A stretch of 64,000 nt of DNA from Sorex araneus (lineage: Eukaryota > Chordata > Mammalia > Eulipotyphla > Soricidae), in NCBI RefSeq assembly GCF_027595985.1, contig NC_073313.1, positions 110,540,552 to 110,604,551 of the forward strand, written 5' to 3'. The notes below the pieces were generated by a model, which did not search any database, had not been told where the DNA came from, and saw nothing but the letters and a program-made list of their open reading frames with translations. How positions within the stretch are numbered: the stretch's first letter is position 1; every line of letters starts with the position of its first letter. Position numbers and translations under genes: made by a program. Below, in pieces: positions 58,465 through 64,000 of the stretch.

Positions 58465-58640
58465 CACAGAGCTGGAGAGATAGATAGTACAGCAGTAAAG
58501 GTGCTTGCCTTGCTTGCACCACACCACAATCTCCTGCATCCCATATGGTCCCCTGGGTACTGCCAGTAATGATTCCTGAGTGAAGAGGCAGGAGTAAACC
58601 TTGAGTATCACCAGGTATGTGATCCCCAAACAACAAACAC
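58465..58640 (+). mobile_element. A-tailed tRNA-derived SINE
   Basis: Head 'gagctggagagatagatagt', 'cctgcatcccatatggtccc', 'gattcctgagtgaagaggca' and an A-rich end with CAAACAACAAA. Confidence 0.8.
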
Positions 58641-59109
58641 AATAATATATGGCTTTACCTTCTCTGGCTTCAGATACATATTTTACTTAAACTAGTAGAT
58701 TTGATATGTGATATTCTGCACTTAGGCTGAGCTTATCTAATATATCCCCCCATTATCTAATATCCTGAGATGCAAAATCCTTATTTGATTTCATTGACTT
58801 ATACTTCCCCACATTTTTCTCTTTGTCCGTGGTTATTTCCCAAATCTGTGTGCTGAATGTTTATCTATTGCTAAAAAATGAATTTAGCTTATGTGTGCAA
58901 TTTCTGTGAAAATTTTGCAAAGTATTCTCAGACATTAAGAAGAATTGGCCATGTAAATCTAAAGTATTTCCAATTGGCATGCAATACTTCTAGATTTAGT
59001 ACAAATAAGAATATATAAAGTAGTTGAAGGATAATTATTACAATCCCAAGACAAAATATGGGCAGTATTTATTCAGTGTACTTTAAATATATGCCATCTT
59101 TTATCTACT
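58641..59109. other. No recognised feature
   Basis: AT-rich unassigned sequence. Confidence 0.4.
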
Positions 59110-59425
59110 TAAAGTAGATATTGGAAATAGATAACCTTTCCATATTTGTACTGCAAACCACAATGCCTAAAAGGAGAGAGAGAAAAGACAGAGAAAGAGA
59201 AAGAGAGAGAGAGATGAGAATATAGATGCCTGCCATAGAGGCAGGCCAGGAGTTTGAGAGAGGAGGCTGGCAGGGAACTGGGAACACTGTTGCTGGGAAA
59301 TTATGCTGGTGGAGGAATGAGTGTTAGAACATTGTTTGACTGAAACCCAATCATGAACAGCTTTGGAATGCTCTATGTCATGGTGACTCAGTTAAACAAA
59401 TAAATGAATAAATAAAATGTAGCAA
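59110..59425 (+). mobile_element. L1 3'UTR fragment
   Basis: 'actgcaaaccacaatgccta', (GA)n at about 59175-59214, 'gcctgccatagaggcaggcc', 'gactgaaacccaatcatgaa' and a TAAATGAATAAATAAA tail. Confidence 0.82.
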
Positions 59426-59748
59426 AATCATGCCCTTTATTAATATCCCTGAGGAGTTTGATTTTGAGTAAATTATTTTCAAGAAACATTTTATACAGCA
59501 ACATTTCATTTGATTTAAATGTTCTCAAGCACTGTGAACAACTCGCAAAGGTTGATTATTATTGTGTGAGGAGGTTGAAAATTTAATCTTTTGTTAACTG
59601 TTATATTTGGGGTTACAATTAATGACCTCTTTGGATTATTACTTAGGACCTGCATCTTCCATATTCGTAGATCTTCTTAAGTTTCAACAAACATGAAGTA
59701 GGAAGTGTTGTAATTTTTTTTTAAAAAGCCCTTTATCAGCCTCACTTT
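59426..59748. other. No recognised feature
   Basis: Pre-insertion sequence left of the 59.8-kb L1; nothing recognised. Confidence 0.4.
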
Positions 59749-59765
59749 AAACATTTATGTCATCT

Positions 59766-61848
59766 GGCTTTCCTATATGCAAATAATGAGAGAGAAGAAA
59801 GCGACATGATAAAAGCAAAACCGTTCACAATTGTGCCCCAAATAATCAAGTACCTCGGAATCATCTTAACTAAGGAGGTAAAGGACTTGTATAATGAAAA
59901 CTACAAACAGCTACTTCAGGAAATAAAAGAGAACACAAGGAAATGGAAAGACATCCCCTGCTCATGGATTGGAAGAATTAATATTGTCAAAATGGCAATA
60001 CTCCCTAAAGCATTGTAAAAATTCAATATGATCCCTATAGGGATACCCTATATCCAATGAAATGGAGCAAGAACTCCTGAAATTCATATAGAACAATAAG
60101 CCCCCACGAATAGCTAAAGCAATTCTTGGGGAAAAGAAAATGGGAGGAATCAACCTCCCCAACTTCAAACTCTACTACAAAGTGGTAGTCATTAAAACAG
60201 CATGGTACTGGAACAAAGGCAGAGCTGCGGACCAATGGAACAGGGTTGAATATTCTGACAGACACCCCCAAATATATGATCATCTAATCTTTGATAAGGG
60301 AGCAAGAAATGTGAAGTGGAGCAAGGAACGCATGTTTAACAAATTGTGCTGGCAAAACTGAACAGCTACATGCAAAAAAAAAAATGGGATTAGAACTCCA
60401 CCTATCACCATGTACAAAAGTTAGATAAAATTGGATTAAAGACCTCAACATCAGACCAGAATCCCTAAGGTACATTGAAGACAAGGTCGGGAAAACCCTC
60501 CACGACATTGAAGCCAACGGTATCTTCAAAGCTGACATGCCACTGGCCAAGCAAGTGAAAACAGAGATAAATAAATGGGACCATCTCAAACTAAGAAGCT
60601 TCTGTACCTCAAAAGAAACAGTGACCAAAATACAAAGACAATCTACAGAATGGGAAAGGATATTTATGTAGTACCCATCCGATAAAGGGTTGATATCAAG
60701 GATATACAATGCACTGGGTGAACTCCACAAGAAGAAAACTGCCAACCCGATCAAAAAATGGGGTGATGAAATCAACAGAAACGTTCCAAAAGAAGAAATC
60801 CGAATGGCTGAGAGGCACACGAGAAAATGTTCAACATCACTAATCATCAGGGAGATGCATATTAAAACAACAGTGAGATATCATCTCACACCACAGAGAC
60901 TGGCCACATCCCATAAACCAAAAGCTACTGGTGTTGGCGTGGATGTGGGTAGAAAGGGACTCTCCTTCACTGCTGGTGGGAATGCCGACTGTTTCAGCCC
61001 TTTTGGAAAACAATATGGACAATTCTCAAAAAGTTAGAAATTGAGCTTCCATTTGACCCAGCAATACCACTCCTGGGAATATATCCCAGAGAGGCAAAAA
61101 GGTATAGTAGAAATGACGTTTGCATTTCTATGTTCATTGCAGCACTGTTTACGTTAGCCACAATCTGAAAAAAAACAGAGTGCCCAAAAACAGATGACTG
61201 GCTAAAGAAACCCTGGTACATCTACACAATGGAATACTATGTAGTTGTCAGAAAACATGAAGTCATGAAATTTGCATATAAGTGCATCAACATGGAAAAT
61301 ATCATGTTGAGTAAAATGAGTCGGAAAGAAAGAGACAGACATAGAAAGATTGCACTCATATGTGGAATATAAAGTAGCTGAGAGGTACAAGCTTACAGTG
61401 TTGCAATTTCTGGCAGAAATTTCTCTGGACTTAGTTACTAAAATACTAAAACACAGAAATACAGAACTGCGCAGTTGCTAGTGTGGCCGCTTGACCTAAT
61501 ATTTCTTCATTCTTAGCATTGGAAAACAAATTATCAAATGCTTCCTTTTCAGCAGGTCCGACTTTAGGGGGGAGAAACTCCAAACAATAATAGTGAGATT
61601 TTGTTGAAATGTTGAATGTAATCAAAGTAAAGTGAAAGTAAAGTGAAATTTATCAGTTACACAGGCGGGGTGGGGGCTGGGGAGGTCGACGGGTGGGGGG
61701 GAGGTATACTGTGATTCTTGGTGGTGGAATATGTGCTCTGGTGAAGGGATGGGTGTTCGAGCATTGTATAACTGAGACTTAAACCTGAAAGCTTTGTAAA
61801 TTTCCACATGGTGATTCAATAAAAGAATAAATTTTAAAAAAATAAAAT
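59766..61848 (+). mobile_element. 5'-truncated L1 with alternative 3'UTR
   Basis: A perfect 17-bp TSD aaacatttatgtcatct lies at 59749-59765 and 61849-61865. The ORF2 C-terminal third is readable in pieces: 59806-60018 ([20 protein letters not shown]), 60140-60361 ([19 protein letters not shown]) and 60690-61037 (KKWGDEINRN). Stops and frameshifts lie between them. After the ORF2 end (about 61371) comes a 3'UTR unlike the full-length L1: 'tctctggacttagttactaa', 'gaatgtaatcaaagtaaagt' and 'aactgagacttaaacctgaa'. The composite at 11695 and the 16805 tail use this type. Confidence 0.93.
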
Positions 61849-61865
61849 AAACATTTATGTCATCT

Positions 61866-61985
61866 CAAGAGATAGCTCACATTGTAGACCAAGGCCATGA
61901 ATTCAGTCCCTCAAACTTCACATCCATCTTCAGTACTGCGTGTTGTGACCCTTGTTTCTGCCCTCCAAGAACCAACAAGCTAATG
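61866..61985 (+). mobile_element. Old SINE-like fragment (weak)
   Basis: 'agagatagctcacattgtag' and 'gaattcagtccctca' resemble a decayed tRNA-like head. No clear tail. Confidence 0.4.
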
Positions 61986-62529
61986 TAATAGTCTGGGCCT
62001 AAGTATGGCCCCTACATTTAAAATATATATTAATTTTACATGTCAATCTGAGAAAAGGCTTTGTTCAGTGTCTGGCTTTATTTCTCTGCCCTGTGTGAGG
62101 AAGGCAAAAATAATGATGAGAATAGTGGGTGGCATGTGGCAAGGAGAATTTACTGACTTTTAAAATAAATGTACTGTGTTTTAGACAATTTTTTCATTTA
62201 CAGCAAAATTTAACAGAATGTACCGATATTTTCCATATAATCTTGGCATCCCCTAGCATACAATATTATTCACTATCAACATCCCATAACAAACTGGAAC
62301 ATTCTCACAATTGATAAGTCTTATACATTATTACCCAAATCCATAGTTTACATTAGGGTACAATATTGATGCTGTACACATTCTCAAGGTTTGTAAAAAA
62401 GGTACAGTGGCGTGGACCCACCACTAGAATATAAAATTAATTCAATTTCATATAAATCCTTTGTTTTCCAACTCTTCAATCCCGAGTTTCCCTTAGAAAC
62501 CACTAATCTTTTGATTGTCCCTGTAATTT
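61986..62529. other. No recognised feature
   Basis: Unassigned; may be part of the ancient L1 to the right. Confidence 0.35.
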
Positions 62530-62699
62530 TGCTATTTCCAAATGGTTGGACTAGTACAATACATAGCCCCTTCTGAATTTTTTTCACTTAGTAATATGTA
62601 GTTGTTCTTTTCCATGTCTTTTCATGACTTGACAGCTGATATGTTTCAGCCCTGAATAATGTTGTATTGTTGAATATAGAGCAATGTATCTGTTTGCAG

Positions 62700-62934
62700 G
62701 GCTGGAGCGATAGCACAGTGGGTAGGGCATTTGCCTTGCATGCAGCCGACCCTGGTTCGATTCCTCTGCTCCTCTTGGAGAGCCTGGCAAGCTTCCGAGA
62801 GTATCTCACCTGCACGGCAGAGCCTGGCAAGCTACCCATGGCATATTCGATATGCCAAAAACAGTAACAAGTCTCACAATGGAGACATTACTGGTGCCCG
62901 CTTGAGCAAATCGATGAGCAGTGGGATGACAGTG
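62700..62934 (+). mobile_element. Full-length SOR SINE with intact promoter boxes
   Basis: A box tagcacagtggg (62711-62722) and B box ggttcgattcc (62754-62764) match the polymerase III internal promoter consensus. Then come the SOR body and the tail 'gcaaatcgatgagcagtggg', 'atgacagtga'. Flanking repeats are imperfect ('atctgtttgc' / 'atctatatgc'). Confidence 0.92.
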
Positions 62935-63284
62935 ATCTATATGCCTACTGATGGACATCTTGGCTTCTTCTAAGAGTTAATAATTATAGAGTTGCTATAA
63001 ATCTATGTCAAGCTTTTTGTATGGATATAAATTTTCAATTGTTTTGACTAAAGTAATATTGTTATAATAGTGTTGGCATAATTTTTTTCATGTACAAAGT
63101 TACTTTATCTCCATTACCACAAAAGCGGCAAAGAACTTCCACTACTGTCTCTACATTACTTCTAGTCTTCTACTTCTATCTCTATTCCTCATCCCCCTAG
63201 AACCCTCTCTCACTCTGCCCCAACTTAGCAAATTCAGTTCTGCTGTCAAGGTCTACAGGTTTGTTTTCTTTCCTTTATTCCTTC

Positions 63285-63440
63285 ACTTTTATTTTGTTTT
63301 GTTGTGCCACATTTTCTAATGCTACTCCCAGCTCTTTGTTGAGAGGTCACTCCCAGTGGTGCCTAGGAGTCCACGTAGTGTTGATGACTGAACTTACAAG
63401 GCAAAAACTTTAACCCGAATACTATCTCTCCAGACGCAAA
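63285..63440 (-). mobile_element. A-tailed tRNA-derived SINE (old)
   Basis: T-rich left end, 'gagaggtcactcccagtggt', 'tgatgactgaacttacaagg' and head 'aatactatctctccag'. Confidence 0.7.
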
Positions 63441-64000
63441 AGTTTTTCTTTGTATGCTGTCAATTTTCTTGCTTTATATATTTCTATGACACACAAGTGT
63501 CAATGATGTTGTTCTTTTTCTGACATATTTCAATGAATATAACACTTCTAATTCCATCTAAGCAGTAGCAAAGTGAAAGCTTTCATTATTTTTCATTGCT
63601 GAGTAGTATTCTATTCTGTATATACAACTTTCTTTATCCATGTGTTTGCCAATAGGTACTTAGGATATTTATGTATATGGGATGTTGTAAATACTGATCC
63701 AATGAACATATCATTTCAAAGTGATGTTTTCAGGTTCTTGGAATAAATGCCAAACTGAGTGTGTACGCCATATACAGCTCTAATTTTAATTTATTGAGAA
63801 GTCTCCCAATATTTTCTATAGAAGATGAGCAATACAATAATTCTATCAGTCATGATTGGAGATTCCTTTTTATTGCACTCCCACCACATGATTTGTTTCC
63901 ATTGATCATTTTAGCATTGTTAATTCTTCCAATATCTAAACATGAACTATAATTGCATTACCCTCTTATTTTTAAAAGTGACATAATTAGGTGCTGGAGG

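Larger units (their letters stand above)
62530..64000 (-). mobile_element. Ancient L1 3' regions, fragmented
   Basis: 'tgataatgttgtattg'-type text near 62655, 'tactgatggacatcttggct' (62946) and 'gagtagtattctattctgta' (63601) through 'ggatgttgtaaatactgat' resemble minus-strand ancient L1 C-terminal sequence. The repeated order suggests two L1s. The 63060-63285 part is unassigned. Continues to the window edge. Confidence 0.5.

Noticed and set aside
62700..62770. tRNA gene
   Set aside because: A and B boxes are present but the sequence is the head of a SOR SINE; no cloverleaf or anticodon arm I could support.

Overview
This is mammalian nuclear DNA, almost certainly from a shrew (Soricidae, Eulipotyphla). 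The diagnostic signal is a tRNA-derived SINE whose head contains an A box like tagcacagtggg and a B box ggttcgattcc; this matches the shrew SOR family. I found no functional host gene. The window is a dense, nested graveyard of LINE-1 elements (several age classes), two related SINE types, an RTE-clade LINE fragment, one solo-LTR candidate, microsatellites and one processed pseudogene (RPL12).

Layout. 1-0.87 kb: 5' end of an L1 whose body lies off the left edge. 0.9-16 kb: ancient L1 fragments on both strands carrying younger inserts, including a twin-primed L1 (6541-7516), a long-tailed SOR variant (6241-6445) and an ORF-less composite element (11695-12692) made of GC-rich tandem monomers joined to an L1 3'UTR. 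16.6-27.6 kb: an ancient plus-strand L1 split by several inserts, chiefly a complete minus-strand L1 (20469-27124) with a 17-bp target-site duplication (TSD), a monomeric GC-rich 5'UTR, ORF1 (one nonsense codon) and ORF2 (C-terminus rewritten by a 529-bp tandem duplication). 27.6-31 kb: an internally inverted SOR SINE, an older dispersed repeat, a 400-bp GGAA/GAAA microsatellite, an RPL12 retrocopy and several SINEs. 31-38 kb: three L1 layers whose order is readable from TSDs. 39-44.4 kb: minus-strand L1s interrupted by an RTE fragment and a SOR SINE. 45.2-45.9 kb: LTR-like promoter with a CRE. 46.7-48.2 kb: short tandem duplications and a second GAAA array. 48.9-52.2 kb: a 3.3-kb twin-primed L1. 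52-64 kb: SINEs and short L1 3' ends in otherwise unassigned DNA, plus a 5'-truncated L1 (59766-61848) with an alternative 3'UTR.

How the parts relate. L1 ORF2p (endonuclease plus reverse transcriptase) is the likely machinery behind the poly(A) inserts: truncated L1s, A-tailed SINEs, the RPL12 retrocopy and the composite. SOR SINEs end in a non-poly(A) tail that matches the 3' end of the RTE element at 40867-41272, so they probably used a different partner. The window thus holds one tRNA-like head joined to two different tails. All family assignments come from reading and comparing copies within the window; no database search was possible.
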